Source: Thalassolituus sp. UBA1087
Lineage (GTDB): Bacteria; Pseudomonadota; Gammaproteobacteria; Pseudomonadales; Oceanobacteraceae
DNA: 64,000 bases
NCBI GenBank assembly: GCA_002314145.1
Contig: DCCG01000019.1
Span: 62,001-126,000 of the forward strand
Reading direction: 5' to 3'
Shown here: one piece after another, positions 9,272 to 19,015 of the stretch
Layout of the letters: each line of letters begins with the position of its first letter
How positions within the stretch are numbered: the stretch's first letter is position 1
Made by a program: the position numbers and the translations under genes
The notes under the pieces: model-generated
What the model was told of the DNA's origin: nothing
What the model saw: the letters and a program-made list of their open reading frames with translations, nothing else
Database searches by the model: none

Positions 9272-10159
9272 ATGAAAACACACAAACGCCGCACAACCAC
9301 TCTCTCTCCTGTGCGCCTGATAGCACTCAGTATGCTGTTTTTATCCGGCTGTGCCAGCCATAAACTCGGCCCTCAGGCGACTTACGTCAGTGCCGCCGAT
9401 CAGAAAGCGCCGCCGCTGGCAGTGACCGCCGCATTCCGCCCGGATATGTGCACGCGACAGGTCGCGTATCTGTCCATCAACATCGAAAACCCCTCCGCTC
9501 AGTGGAAAAAATTAACCGATGTGCAGCTGGACTACCCCTATGACAGTGATAAGTTCTACCCCATCCGCGGTAAAAAATTGCTGGCCTGGGCCGATGCCAG
9601 AGAACAGCAGGCAGCCAGAGATTCGTACAACGCGGGAATGGCCAGGCTGGCAGCCTTTACGGTTGGCCGGGTGATGATGGAAAGCCATGACAAGGGCACG
9701 GCAGACTCCGGCAAAGCACTGGCAGCCGGCAGCCTGGCCAGTGATGCTGTCAGCAGTATCCGTTCTGCACACCGCCATGCCGAACAGCCACCCGGAGGAG
9801 AATCCAATCATCTGTTTTCGGATGAATTGCTGATTGCCCCGGGCACCAGCCGCACCTTCTGGATTCTGCTCGGGGCTGAACCCAATGCACCGTTAATGGG
9901 CTGGACCGGCATCCGCTACACAGATGAAAACAACCTGTCGCACCAACTGGTCGCGACCATTGGTCAGACGCAGACCTGCGACTGGCAGGAAGATCGTATT
10001 CAGTTTCTCGGCAAATGGATGCAGACCCATGACACAGGTATAAGAACAGCCGTCAGAAGCCAGAACCCGGCCATGTCACCAAGTATCCGCAGAACCATCA
10101 ACTGGATTCAGGTGGAAAAAATTTATCAGGATCAGAGCGCCGCAACCGCGGCGCAATAA
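9272..10159 (+). CDS. Lipoprotein of unknown function
   Basis: About 295 residues. The signal peptide ends in a lipobox (LFLSGCAS). ATG 9272 follows CAGGGAAG and places the signal correctly; the frame is open from 9227 but the extension has no ribosome-binding site. The mature part is polar with no recognised domain; it has a Trp/Arg-rich central section and a pair of Cys residues that could form a disulfide. It is divergent from the LysR gene and may be its target. It is followed 103 bases later by the dienoyl-CoA isomerase gene, which has its own ribosome-binding site. Confidence 0.7.
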   Translation: MKTHKRRTTTLSPVRLIALSMLFLSGCASHKLGPQATYVSAADQKAPPLAVTAAFRPDMCTRQVAYLSINIENPSAQWKKLTDVQLDYPYDSDKFYPIRGKKLLAWADAREQQAARDSYNAGMARLAAFTVGRVMMESHDKGTADSGKALAAGSLASDAVSSIRSAHRHAEQPPGGESNHLFSDELLIAPGTSRTFWILLGAEPNAPLMGWTGIRYTDENNLSHQLVATIGQTQTCDWQEDRIQFLGKWMQTHDTGIRTAVRSQNPAMSPSIRRTINWIQVEKIYQDQSAATAAQ

Positions 10160-10262
10160 ACCTGCGTTTGACGGGGCATAGCGGTGCCCATATTGTTGCT
10201 CATAATGCTATAAAAAGAATGATCGAAACACAGACAGCCATTAAGAGCCGATAAGGATTCCC

Positions 10263-11108
10263 ATGCCCACCTACCAATGCTTCACCGTTGAAACCAAAGA
10301 TCATATCGCCCATGTGCAGCTGTCGCGTCCGGACGCGATGAATTCCATGAACAAAGCCTTCTGGGTCGAACTGCCACAATGCGTGCGCGACATTGAAGCC
10401 GCCGCTGACGCCCGCGTCATCGTGATTTCCTCCACCGGTAAACACTTTTCTGCCGGTATGGATCTGGGCGTATTTTCCGACCCCAAAGCACTGCCGATGA
10501 GTGGCGATCCTGGTCGTATGGGCGAGGCACTGCGCCGGCTGGTGCTCGACCTGCAGGACAGTCTGTCGTCACTGGAGCAGGTGCGCATTCCGGTGCTGGC
10601 CGCGATTCACGGTGGTTGTATCGGCGGCGCACTGGATATGGTGTGCGCCGCAGATTCCCGTTACTGCAGCGCCGATGCTTACTTCACCATTAAAGAAACC
10701 GAACTGGGCATGACTGCCGACGTCGGCACTTTACAGCGTCTGCCGAAACTCATGCCGCAGGGCGTGGTGCGCGAACTGGCCTACACCGGGCGTAAATTCT
10801 CTGCCCAGGAAGCCAAAGCGCTGGGCTTTGTGAATGAAGTGTATGAAAGCCAGGACGCCATGCTCGAAGGTGTTATGGGCATCGCCGCCCAGATCGCCGC
10901 TAACTCACCGTTAGCAGTAACCGGCTGCAAAGAAATGCTCAACTACAGCCGCGATCACAGCGTGGAAGACAGCCTCAAATACATGGCCAACTGGCAGTCC
11001 GGCATGTTCCGCCCCGGCGATATGATGAAAACTTTCCAGGCCAAAGCGCAGAAAACCACACCGGAATACGACAGCCTGTGGCCGATCAAAGGGTTGTTTG
11101 AAGACTGA
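10263..11108 (+). CDS. Delta(3,5)-delta(2,4)-dienoyl-CoA isomerase-like crotonase
   Basis: 281 residues of the crotonase fold. The oxyanion-hole motifs are visible (SAGMDL near residue 64 and HGGCIGGALDMV near 120). The acidic residues that define dienoyl-CoA isomerases are also present: Asp in GGALDMV, and Glu and Asp in ETELGMTADVGTLQRLP. The TADVGTLQRLP string is characteristic of the ECH1 subgroup rather than enoyl-CoA hydratases. The enzyme would shift double bonds during beta-oxidation of unsaturated fatty acids with odd-position bonds. An AAGGA ribosome-binding site precedes the ATG. It is monocistronic and ends at a strong bidirectional terminator. Confidence 0.88.
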   Translation: MPTYQCFTVETKDHIAHVQLSRPDAMNSMNKAFWVELPQCVRDIEAAADARVIVISSTGKHFSAGMDLGVFSDPKALPMSGDPGRMGEALRRLVLDLQDSLSSLEQVRIPVLAAIHGGCIGGALDMVCAADSRYCSADAYFTIKETELGMTADVGTLQRLPKLMPQGVVRELAYTGRKFSAQEAKALGFVNEVYESQDAMLEGVMGIAAQIAANSPLAVTGCKEMLNYSRDHSVEDSLKYMANWQSGMFRPGDMMKTFQAKAQKTTPEYDSLWPIKGLFED

Positions 11109-11154
11109 TTCTTTCGGCAGCCTTATTGATTCCTCAGCCGTTTAAAAACGGCAT

Positions 11155-11198
11155 AAAAAAACCCGCTGACAGAATAGTCTGCCAGCGGGTTTTCCTTT
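11155..11198. terminator. Bidirectional intrinsic terminator
   Basis: A 13-base stem with one G-U type mismatch (arms 11161-11173 and 11178-11190), with an A-run on the left and a T-run on the right, sits between two converging genes and can stop transcription from both. Confidence 0.9.
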
Positions 11199-11245
11199 TC
11201 TCAGCAGCTGAAATTCAGCCGCTTTCTTTCCTTAAACAAAAGCAA

Positions 11246-14200
11246 TCAGGCGGCTTTTTTCTGTTTTACTGATTTTGACTTCCTGCGGCTGACACCGGCC
11301 AGTGGCGCCAGTGCTAACAACCACAGCAGAGAACCGCCGCCTCCGCCGGAGGAACCGGATGGGGATTTACCAGCACTGTTCTGCCCATTTTGGCCAGCGA
11401 GTGCTTCCAGATTCAGCACAGGCAATTCAGAACTGGTTCCAAAATCCCAAAGGTATACTAGTTCACCTGCATCATTGACATAACTTTCTTCACCCCAGCC
11501 CTCATAAAGGGTTGTTCCGTAGACACACTCCGTATCATCGGAGGAAGTCGGACACTGCAGTTCAGCCAAAGTGACGCCTGCATTATTAGTCAAGGTAGTT
11601 GAGGTATCATCATCACCCAGCACTTCACTGGCCCGGTTTGTGTCAGCGACCCAATAGCTATTGGCAATCGACGAATCATACATTGCATAACCAATAATAC
11701 CGCCTGCGAATGAGTCAGTAGTGATGTCTACTGATGCATAAGCATTAGCAATATGTAAATCACTCCCACCTCCAACCAGGCCACCGATGGCGTCCAATCC
11801 ACTGACAGTTCCTGTTGCATAAGAATTTCGAATCTCTGAATCATTAACCTGGCCAGCCAGGCCACCGATAGTGTAGCCACCACCTTCGACCCGGCCATTC
11901 GTATGGATTCTGGTTATAGTACTGTCGGAAGCCCTCCCGATAAGAATCCCGACATAAGACGCACCGCGGACATCCGTATGCCCACCAGTCATCCCCGTAT
12001 TTTCAATAGTGGCATGGCGGATATAGCCGAACAGCCCCACATAGTTGGTGTCGCTGCGGTTGATAACCAGGTTACGGATCTCATGGCCCCGGCCATTGAA
12101 AGTCATCGTGAAGTACTCATAATCGTCATAGCTGGTACGGTCGCCCAGTGGTACCCAGCCTTCACCATCATTCCAATAGTCATCTCCGGTATTGATCACG
12201 CCATCTCTATTGGTATCAAAGTCCAGGTCCGTGGTCAGCTCATAGCCGTAGCAGATCGCCTGCTCAATACCATCAATGACCCGCAGCGGACAACCGCTGT
12301 TATCAGGCTCGCCCCCGTCGGTAAGAACCTGGCCGCGACCATCGAGGTTGTAGCGGATCGCGTTCAGCTCCGCCAGGCTTGCGATATCAATCAGACCGTC
12401 CGAGTCGGCGTCGGCATCTTCAATGCCATCGTCGTTATCATCATTATCTTCAGCTGTGGTTAGCCCGTCGTTATCGTAATCATCAAGGTATTCATCCAGA
12501 ATAAATCCTGAATCGTTTTGACACTCACTATCGCAACTATCTGCCCAATCGTCCGGGTATCCATCCTGATCACCGTCAGCGCCAATAGCATTGTTACCCG
12601 GAAATGCATCAAAAAGCAGGCCTGATTCTGAAATACAATCGTCATTACAACCGACATTCCAGCTATCCGGATAACCATCTCCGTCTTCGTCGACAGAGGC
12701 AGCCCGGTTATAAGGGAAGTCATCGTTTTCATCTAATGAGCCGTCACCATCGCTGTCACGAAAGAGAGTGCCGTTGATATTCATAGCTGGAAGTTGTGAT
12801 GACAACCCGAAATCCCAGACGGTAATTAAATTGCCCGATACATCCATGTAGGTTTCACTGCCCCATCCGGGGAAGAGGTTGGTATCAGCAGAACAATCAG
12901 TATTATCAGTTTTGGTAGGACACTGAAGCATAGCTAATTTAAGGCCCTTATATCCATAAGCATCAGTGCCTTCAACACTGATGCTTTGCCCTGTGGAATC
13001 GGTAGCCCAATAGCTGCCTGAAATAGAAACAGTGGTTGGATAGCTGATATTAGCCAGCAGGCCAGCAGTATTTTTACGGCTATCAACATAACCTGTTGCA
13101 TACACATTACTCACAGAGCTGCTTTCATAGATACTACCGATAAGGCCAGCCGCATAACTGCTGTAATTTTCTGCTCTTGTTGAGGCAGATACTAAGCCAG
13201 TAGAAAACCCATTTATCAGTGAGCTCCGACTCAAACTTCCAATCAGTCCTCCCGTGTACAAACCTTTTCCATATACAGACGCAATCGAAAAAACATTTTT
13301 AATTTCAGTATCGGATGCTGAGCCGATAAGGCCTCCTGAAGAGCCGATTGATGCTACGACCCCATCAGATATATAACTATTGCTGATCTTACTGGCCAGA
13401 GCGACGCCTACGAGTCCACCAACATCCCATCCTCCTGAGATATAAGTCAGCTTTCCGGTTAAGCCAATATTGGTAATGGTTGCCCCACCCACATTACCAA
13501 AAAGCCCCTGATTATAACCGGTACGGTTCATATATAAATTTTTTACCGTGTGTCCATTACCATCAAATACAGCAGTAAATATCTCTTCAACACTCTCAAA
13601 AGGAAGTTTATATCCCAATGGGGCCCAGCCTTCACCATCATTCCAGTAATCGTCATTACTATCGATAACGCCATCATGGTTGGTATCGAAATCCAGATCC
13701 GCTGTTAATTCATAACCGAAACAAAGATTTTTCCTAACCCCATCAAACAATCGAAGCGGACAACCACTACTGTCACTGGCGCCACCTTCACTTAAGATCC
13801 GCCCTTGACCAGTAAGGTCAAAACGAATTGCATTCAACTGTTGCAATGTTGATATATCAATCAGCCCGTCCGAGTCAGCATCCGCATCTTCGATACCGTC
13901 TCCATTATCATCATTATCTTCAGCTGTGGTTAACCCGTCGTTATCGTAATCATCAAGGTATTCATCCAAGGTGAGCTCTGAGGCGTTCTGACATTCACTA
14001 TCACAGCCACTTGCCCAGCTATCGGGGTATCCATCAGCGTCACTATCTTTCCAAGCAGCGGCGGAGCCTGGAAACTCATCGAGAATAAGGCCAGATCCTG
14101 CCTGGCAATCTTCTTCACAAGCAGACATCCAGGCGTCAGGATAATCATCACCATCACTGTCAATGGCAGCCGCCGGGTTGTAAGGAAAGGTGTCATCATA

Positions 14201-15370
14201 ATCCGGCACACTATCTCCATCACTATCACGATAGAGTTTTTCATTGATGTTCAGCGCAGGTAACTGAGCGGAAGAACCAAAATCCCATACCGAAACATTG
14301 CTGCCATCCGCCGCAACGTATGTTGCATCACCCCAACCAGCGTAGAGCGTTTTACCGGATAGACAGAGGGTACTGTTTTCGCCGACTGGACACTGAAGCT
14401 CCGAGAAAGTTGCACCAAAATACCCTTCTTGGTCTGAACTTCCGTCGCTGTCATCCTGCCCAGTGGTATCTGTTACCCAATAAGAATTTTGAACGGAATT
14501 AGTACTGTCAACAGTGTGGCCAATCAACCCTCCCCAAAGAGAGGACAGAGGGTTTTCAATGATATACCCGGAAGCATACGAGTTAGTTACGACATTTTCA
14601 GAAGCTAACCGACCTACCAGGCCTCCCGCTGTACTATCTGCTTCAACCTGCGCGGAAGAAAAACAGTTACTGATAGAGGATTCATCCGCGTAACCAGTTA
14701 CTCCTCCCACAAAGATGCTCTCAGCGGAAACAACACCAATAAAGAAACAGGTATTCAGACTACTGGTCTGTAGACTGCCAACCAATCCACCAGAATAGCT
14801 CGTTCTGGATATGACATTGCCTATAGCATAAACACCGCTGAACGCACTTCCCTCTGCCGATCCGGCAATGGCTCCAACATATCGTTGACCAGATATACTT
14901 GTAAGTCTGCCTGTCAAACCGACATTTTTTATAGTAGCCCCTCTGACATTGCCAAATAGTCCAGAGGGGGAATAAGAAACATTTTGAGCACGGTTGTTAA
15001 CGAAAAGATTCCGGATCTCATGACCCTGACCATCGAAGGTTGCCGTAAAGGTGCTGATCGGCTCCCATCCTGCACCGTCATTCCAGTAGTCATCACCGGC
15101 ATCGATCACGCCATCGGCGTTGGTATCAAAGTCCTGGTCGGTGGTGAGCTCAAAACCCTGACAACCATCGGCTGGGCAGCCCGTACTAACGCCGTAAAGG
15201 GAGGTACCATCCAGGTTGTTGCGGATTTCGTTGAGGTCGGCAAGGTCGTTGATTTCGATTAAGCTATTATCATCGAGATCATAATCGGCACGGCCGTCGC
15301 CTGCGTATGCAGGATGAGAGATGACAAGAACGGAAAGAATAGAAAGAAATAACACGCAGCGCTGCAGCAT
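11246..15370 (-). CDS. Large secreted GLUG-repeat protein with calcium-type repeats and GlyGly-CTERM tail
   Basis: About 1374 residues. A signal peptide (MLQRCVLFLSILSVLVISHPAYA) is followed by three homologous modules, starting near residues 30, 500 and 1000. Each has an L..LN.IR.NL lead, a GY/FELT.D.DFDTN.DGVI..DDYWN block, several GLUG-like repeats (GGLVG, GGLIG) and a closing VWDFG.S..LP segment. Between modules lie Asp-rich DSDGD.VPD.DD repeats resembling thrombospondin type 3 calcium sites. The C-terminus is a Gly-rich stretch, a hydrophobic helix and a basic tail (SGGGGGSLLWLLALAPLAGV then SRRKSK), which is the GlyGly-CTERM signal. ATG 15370 is chosen because GGAG lies six bases upstream; the first ATG (15382) has no such site. 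Likely surface adhesin or matrix protein. Confidence 0.85.
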   Translation of the reverse strand: MLQRCVLFLSILSVLVISHPAYAGDGRADYDLDDNSLIEINDLADLNEIRNNLDGTSLYGVSTGCPADGCQGFELTTDQDFDTNADGVIDAGDDYWNDGAGWEPISTFTATFDGQGHEIRNLFVNNRAQNVSYSPSGLFGNVRGATIKNVGLTGRLTSISGQRYVGAIAGSAEGSAFSGVYAIGNVISRTSYSGGLVGSLQTSSLNTCFFIGVVSAESIFVGGVTGYADESSISNCFSSAQVEADSTAGGLVGRLASENVVTNSYASGYIIENPLSSLWGGLIGHTVDSTNSVQNSYWVTDTTGQDDSDGSSDQEGYFGATFSELQCPVGENSTLCLSGKTLYAGWGDATYVAADGSNVSVWDFGSSAQLPALNINEKLYRDSDGDSVPDYDDTFPYNPAAAIDSDGDDYPDAWMSACEEDCQAGSGLILDEFPGSAAAWKDSDADGYPDSWASGCDSECQNASELTLDEYLDDYDNDGLTTAEDNDDNGDGIEDADADSDGLIDISTLQQLNAIRFDLTGQGRILSEGGASDSSGCPLRLFDGVRKNLCFGYELTADLDFDTNHDGVIDSNDDYWNDGEGWAPLGYKLPFESVEEIFTAVFDGNGHTVKNLYMNRTGYNQGLFGNVGGATITNIGLTGKLTYISGGWDVGGLVGVALASKISNSYISDGVVASIGSSGGLIGSASDTEIKNVFSIASVYGKGLYTGGLIGSLSRSSLINGFSTGLVSASTRAENYSSYAAGLIGSIYESSSVSNVYATGYVDSRKNTAGLLANISYPTTVSISGSYWATDSTGQSISVEGTDAYGYKGLKLAMLQCPTKTDNTDCSADTNLFPGWGSETYMDVSGNLITVWDFGLSSQLPAMNINGTLFRDSDGDGSLDENDDFPYNRAASVDEDGDGYPDSWNVGCNDDCISESGLLFDAFPGNNAIGADGDQDGYPDDWADSCDSECQNDSGFILDEYLDDYDNDGLTTAEDNDDNDDGIEDADADSDGLIDIASLAELNAIRYNLDGRGQVLTDGGEPDNSGCPLRVIDGIEQAICYGYELTTDLDFDTNRDGVINTGDDYWNDGEGWVPLGDRTSYDDYEYFTMTFNGRGHEIRNLVINRSDTNYVGLFGYIRHATIENTGMTGGHTDVRGASYVGILIGRASDSTITRIHTNGRVEGGGYTIGGLAGQVNDSEIRNSYATGTVSGLDAIGGLVGGGSDLHIANAYASVDITTDSFAGGIIGYAMYDSSIANSYWVADTNRASEVLGDDDTSTTLTNNAGVTLAELQCPTSSDDTECVYGTTLYEGWGEESYVNDAGELVYLWDFGTSSELPVLNLEALAGQNGQNSAGKSPSGSSGGGGGSLLWLLALAPLAGVSRRKSKSVKQKKAA
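12410..12500. repeat. Direct repeat copy A inside the GLUG-protein gene
   Basis: This segment, encoding the Asp-rich EDADADSDGLIDI region and the DDYDNDGLTTAEDN linker, is nearly identical in DNA to the copy about 1.47 kb further right. Confidence 0.8.
13878..13971. repeat. Direct repeat copy B inside the GLUG-protein gene
   Basis: Second copy of the Asp-rich linker repeat. Recombination between the two copies would remove or add exactly one module while keeping the frame. Confidence 0.8.
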
Positions 15371-15610
15371 CCCTGACTCCATAGTTTTAATCCATTAAAA
15401 CACCCCTCGATACGGCCGGACCTGGCCATAAGGGGTAATACGGCGGCATGGTATCTGATCGTTAGTAAGAAATCAGTGATTAATTCACAGAATCGCGTCT
15501 GTTACGGCGGAACCAGATAGATTCAAATCAAAAAATGCTGAACAAAACCACAATTGAACAAATTTCATACAAGGAATATGTACTGACAACAGATCAGACA
15601 GACGAAGAAG

Positions 15611-15687
15611 TGGTCGGAACGAGAGGATTTGAACCTCCGACCCCTGCCTCCCGAAGGCAGTGCACTACCAGACTGTGCTACGTTCCG
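15611..15687 (-). tRNA. tRNA-Pro (anticodon CGG)
   Basis: Full cloverleaf on the minus strand. The acceptor stem CGGAACG pairs with CGTTCCG, the D stem GCAC with GTGC, and the anticodon stem CTGCC with GGCAG around the loop TTCGGGA (anticodon CGG). The T stem GGAGG/CCTCT encloses TTCAAAT. The CCA end is encoded (TGG at 15611-15613). It resembles proK-type tRNAs. About 240 bases separate it from the GLUG-protein gene and 224 from the beta-helix gene; nothing else recognisable lies in these gaps. Confidence 0.97.
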
Positions 15688-15911
15688 ATCCTTCTAATAT
15701 ATTAATTTTTATAAGATTTTCCAGCCCTTTTCGGAATATCCAGTGTTCCGCTGGCGCAACAAATCCCTGTGCAGGTTTGCCGTTACAGGCTCGCTGCAGA
15801 GCGTGCCTGTGCATTCTTTTACCCGTTTCTACCGGGTTCCTGCAGCCTGCAGAGAGTCTTACGCCGGAAAAACAGATAAGACTCTTCTGTGGCAAATACG
15901 TATATCCTATA

Positions 15912-18056
15912 TCAGCGCCGCCGGCGTTTACGCGCCAGCCCGGCCAGTGGTCCGCCCAGTAACAACAGCCATGGCGTGATCGCACCACCACTGCTGCTGC
16001 CGCTACTGCTTTGCTCCGCTTCCACGGTAACGGTAAAGCTGACATCAGTACTCAGCCCCGGCTCGTCGGTTGCCGTGACGGTAATGTTGAACGTGCCTGC
16101 GGTGCTTACCGTGCCCGACACTTCACCTGTGCTGGCATCAATTCCGACACCTTCCGGTGCGCCCTGCAGTGCGAAGGTAATGGCATCGCCTTCCGGATCG
16201 GTAAACAGATCACTGGCATCCACACTGACTTCGTCACCCACAGTCATTGTGACGTCTTCTGCTGTCAGTATTACCTCAGGTGGCAGATTGCCATACTCCA
16301 CCGCACCGATATCAATAGCGCCGCGGTCGATTCGGGCACTGCCGCGCTGGTCTGTTGCCGGGGCGTCTTCGATATTGGCATCACCGGCATCCACTAACGG
16401 GGAGTTAAATGCCGGGTAGCGGGTGAACGTCGGGCCACCGTTATCGGCCAGCGCGCCTAACAGAGGGTCGGCGGAGGAGGTGATTACAGTCTGGTCTGTC
16501 GCCGGTGTCTTACAACCGGGTTTGGTGAGTCCATCCCAGTAGGTATAGGCAAGCGATGTATTAAAGCTGGATTCACCGTCACTACAGAGACTGCCAGCGG
16601 TGTTATCTGCGACTGCACTGTTGCCGCTGAACACGGTGTGGGTAATCTGCAGATTTTCGTCGGGGTAGGCATACAATGCGCTGTTGTTATAACTGCTTTC
16701 ACCCGTGGTTGTGACTGTGTTGCCGGTAATGGTGGAATGGCTGATCAGCAGTGCCTTACCGTTAAAACCCAATGCACTGGCAGCGTATCTCGCACTGTTG
16801 CCATCCAGCGTGGATGAACCGATGGTCAGATCAACATTCCCGTTTATGTAAATCGCGCCTGCTTCATCTGCCGACTGGTTACCGCTGAAGGTACTGCGTC
16901 TGATATCAAGCGCGACCGCGCTTTCAGCGGTTACCGCAATCGCGCCACCGGCATAACGGCCGTTGAGAAATTCATTCACTGCCACCTGATTGCCGGTAAA
17001 GCTGCTGTCTTCGATGATGATCGCTGACCCCTCGGGCATTTCCACAAAGTCAAAGCTGACAGCCCCCGCTTTCCCTTCAGCACTGTTACCGCTGAAACGG
17101 CTGTTGCGGATCGCCAGCTCGTCAATATCACCATCAAACGCCACAGCACCGCCCTGGCCGTTATAGCTGACTGATGCCGTGGCCGAGTTGTTTTCAAACA
17201 CCGAGTCTTCGACTGAAAACCCACTCAGGTATCTGGCTCTGACTGCGCCGCCTTTGCCTCCGGTGCCGGTGTTATTACCGCGGAAGGTTGAAGAAGAAAT
17301 CTGGACAGAGCTGGTCCCGCTCTCACCATCAGAATAGATGGCTGCACCACCGCCGTTCGAGCTGTTATCTTCAAACACTGAGTCTTCAACAATAAGGTTG
17401 TTATCAAAGCTGAAAATAGTGCCATCTGTGTTATCGGAGAAGGTCGAATCCGTAATGGTCAGTGTGTAGTCACCGCCGTAGCCGTCGGCATACAGCAATT
17501 GGCGGTTACCACTGAACCTGCTGCCAGAAATCGCAGCATCGCTTTCAACCAGTTCAAGTACAGTAATCTCCCCTAAGTTCACATTGCTGACGGTGACATC
17601 GTCGATTGCCAGTGTACTGTCTTTGACAGAGAAGACGGCTTCATAGCGTTCCACTCCTTCGCCATCAAAAATCAGCTTATTCAGCGCCAGAGATGAGCCT
17701 TCACTAACATCAAACAGCTCCTGATCGGCAGCTGTAGTTTTGATAGTGAAATCACCATCGGCAGGCCCATTAACTTCCAGTGTCCGGCCGCCATTCATAG
17801 AGAAGGATGTTTCCTGAATATCGCTTTCACCGGAAAGGGTATCCGCAATGGTAATCACGCTGATATCGCAGGCTGATGCTGAAGCGTCGGCCAGTGCTTC
17901 GTCCAGGGTTTTGGTGGCTTCAGTATCCGTTGCTGCCACGGCATCAACGGTCAGTGGTAAGGTACAGTCATCGGCCAGCGCCAGCTGCGCATTCGCCAGA
18001 CCAATAACCACCACCAGAGGTTTAAGCTTCCCTCTGTAATTTTGTTTGAGTTCCAT
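15912..18056 (-). CDS. Secreted parallel beta-helix protein with choice-of-anchor Q region, Ig-like domain and GlyGly-CTERM tail
   Basis: About 714 residues. ATG 18056 is preceded by AGGAG at proper spacing and starts a signal peptide ending AQLALA; the longer frame to 18173 lacks a ribosome-binding site. The body is made of short repeats of the type S.FSGN.....GGAI, as in right-handed beta-helix proteins. It ends in a choice-of-anchor Q-like motif (DQRG.ARIDRGAIDIGAVE). A cadherin/He-PIG-like domain follows (TVGDEVSVDASDLFTDPEGD). The C-terminus is a Ser/Gly linker, PWLLLLGGPLAGLA and an RKRRRR tail, matching GlyGly-CTERM. It is expected to be processed by a rhombosortase and surface-released; none is encoded here. 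Confidence 0.85.
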   Translation of the reverse strand: MELKQNYRGKLKPLVVVIGLANAQLALADDCTLPLTVDAVAATDTEATKTLDEALADASASACDISVITIADTLSGESDIQETSFSMNGGRTLEVNGPADGDFTIKTTAADQELFDVSEGSSLALNKLIFDGEGVERYEAVFSVKDSTLAIDDVTVSNVNLGEITVLELVESDAAISGSRFSGNRQLLYADGYGGDYTLTITDSTFSDNTDGTIFSFDNNLIVEDSVFEDNSSNGGGAAIYSDGESGTSSVQISSSTFRGNNTGTGGKGGAVRARYLSGFSVEDSVFENNSATASVSYNGQGGAVAFDGDIDELAIRNSRFSGNSAEGKAGAVSFDFVEMPEGSAIIIEDSSFTGNQVAVNEFLNGRYAGGAIAVTAESAVALDIRRSTFSGNQSADEAGAIYINGNVDLTIGSSTLDGNSARYAASALGFNGKALLISHSTITGNTVTTTGESSYNNSALYAYPDENLQITHTVFSGNSAVADNTAGSLCSDGESSFNTSLAYTYWDGLTKPGCKTPATDQTVITSSADPLLGALADNGGPTFTRYPAFNSPLVDAGDANIEDAPATDQRGSARIDRGAIDIGAVEYGNLPPEVILTAEDVTMTVGDEVSVDASDLFTDPEGDAITFALQGAPEGVGIDASTGEVSGTVSTAGTFNITVTATDEPGLSTDVSFTVTVEAEQSSSGSSSGGAITPWLLLLGGPLAGLARKRRRR

Positions 18057-18278
18057 CTGCTGCTCCTGAGTTCTGCGTATTGTTATCAATCTGGCAATGC
18101 TTCTGCCTGAAAATTTGACCGGATGGACAAATTTCTGCTGAATCACAGTGCCTGCTTCGGAAAAGAGCTTCAACCCGACAGATGTCGGGATGTTGTATTA
18201 ATTCTATTCAGTTCACTATTTGTCTGTGCCAAAGTAGGCCAAAGGAAACCCAATAACAGAAAGGGAACTGACAGAGTT

Positions 18279-18899
18279 ATGAAAGCCGACAACAGACTCC
18301 ATTTTGGCGTGCCGATTCTCGAAGTGCAGTTAGATGACATAAAAGCGCGCCAGACAGAAATACGCTCTGCCTTATTGCAGCTAAGGGAAACAGAGCAGGG
18401 CATTCAACGTTCGAATCAGCGCGGCTGGCACTCGCAGGATGATTTATTTAACCGCAGCGAAGACATTTTCCGCTGGCTGAGTCAGATGATTTTTGAGCTG
18501 GGTGGCAAGCTGATCCGCCACGCCGAAAAATTACCTGACGATGCGGAAATTCTGCTCAGTTCACTGTGGGTGAATATTAATGAAGCCGGCGCCTGGAACG
18601 CCCCGCACGCACATCTGCCCTGTGAATGGAGCGGTGCTCTGTACATTGACGTGAATGAAAACCCGCCGGAGTCCCAGAGCGGTATTCACGACGGCGATAT
18701 CCTGTTCTTTGACCCGATTCCTGTTGGCGCGCCTTACCGCCCGGCAACGACCGTTGCTTACACGCCCAGAGTCGGCACTATGTTTATTTTCCCCAGCTAT
18801 CTGTTACACATGGTGGCGCCACATTTTGAAGAAGATCCGCGCATCAGTCTGGCCTTTAATTTCCGTATCGGTGACAACCTGAAGCGCTTTGCCCGCTAA
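18279..18899 (+). CDS. Putative 2-oxoglutarate/Fe(II) oxygenase (TIGR02466-like)
   Basis: About 206 residues. The pattern SLWVNIN...NAPHAHLPCEWSGALYI and the distal PSYLLHMVAPH...RISLAFNF match the double-stranded beta-helix family of putative 2OG-Fe(II) oxygenases, in which the His in PHAH, an Asp and the distal His bind iron. The substrate of this family is not established. ATG 18279 is chosen because the conserved HFGVPILEV strand begins right after it; the frame is open from 18123. It diverges from the beta-helix gene across a 222-base intergenic region. The AraC gene downstream starts about 115 bases after the stop. Confidence 0.75.
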   Translation: MKADNRLHFGVPILEVQLDDIKARQTEIRSALLQLRETEQGIQRSNQRGWHSQDDLFNRSEDIFRWLSQMIFELGGKLIRHAEKLPDDAEILLSSLWVNINEAGAWNAPHAHLPCEWSGALYIDVNENPPESQSGIHDGDILFFDPIPVGAPYRPATTVAYTPRVGTMFIFPSYLLHMVAPHFEEDPRISLAFNFRIGDNLKRFAR

Positions 18900-19015
18900 A
18901 CAGAGTGCTGAAACCTGTCTGGCGCATTGTTCACAGCCTGCAATCAAACCCGCCCTTTTGGTGCGGATTTTGCTTAAATCCTGTCATAAAGCTGGTCAGG
19001 GAAGACAGGTTAACC

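Noticed and set aside
15840..15900. A hairpin (AGAGTCTT / AAGACTCT) after the beta-helix gene as a terminator
   Set aside because: The loop is long and no T-run follows on the minus strand; it was too weak to list.
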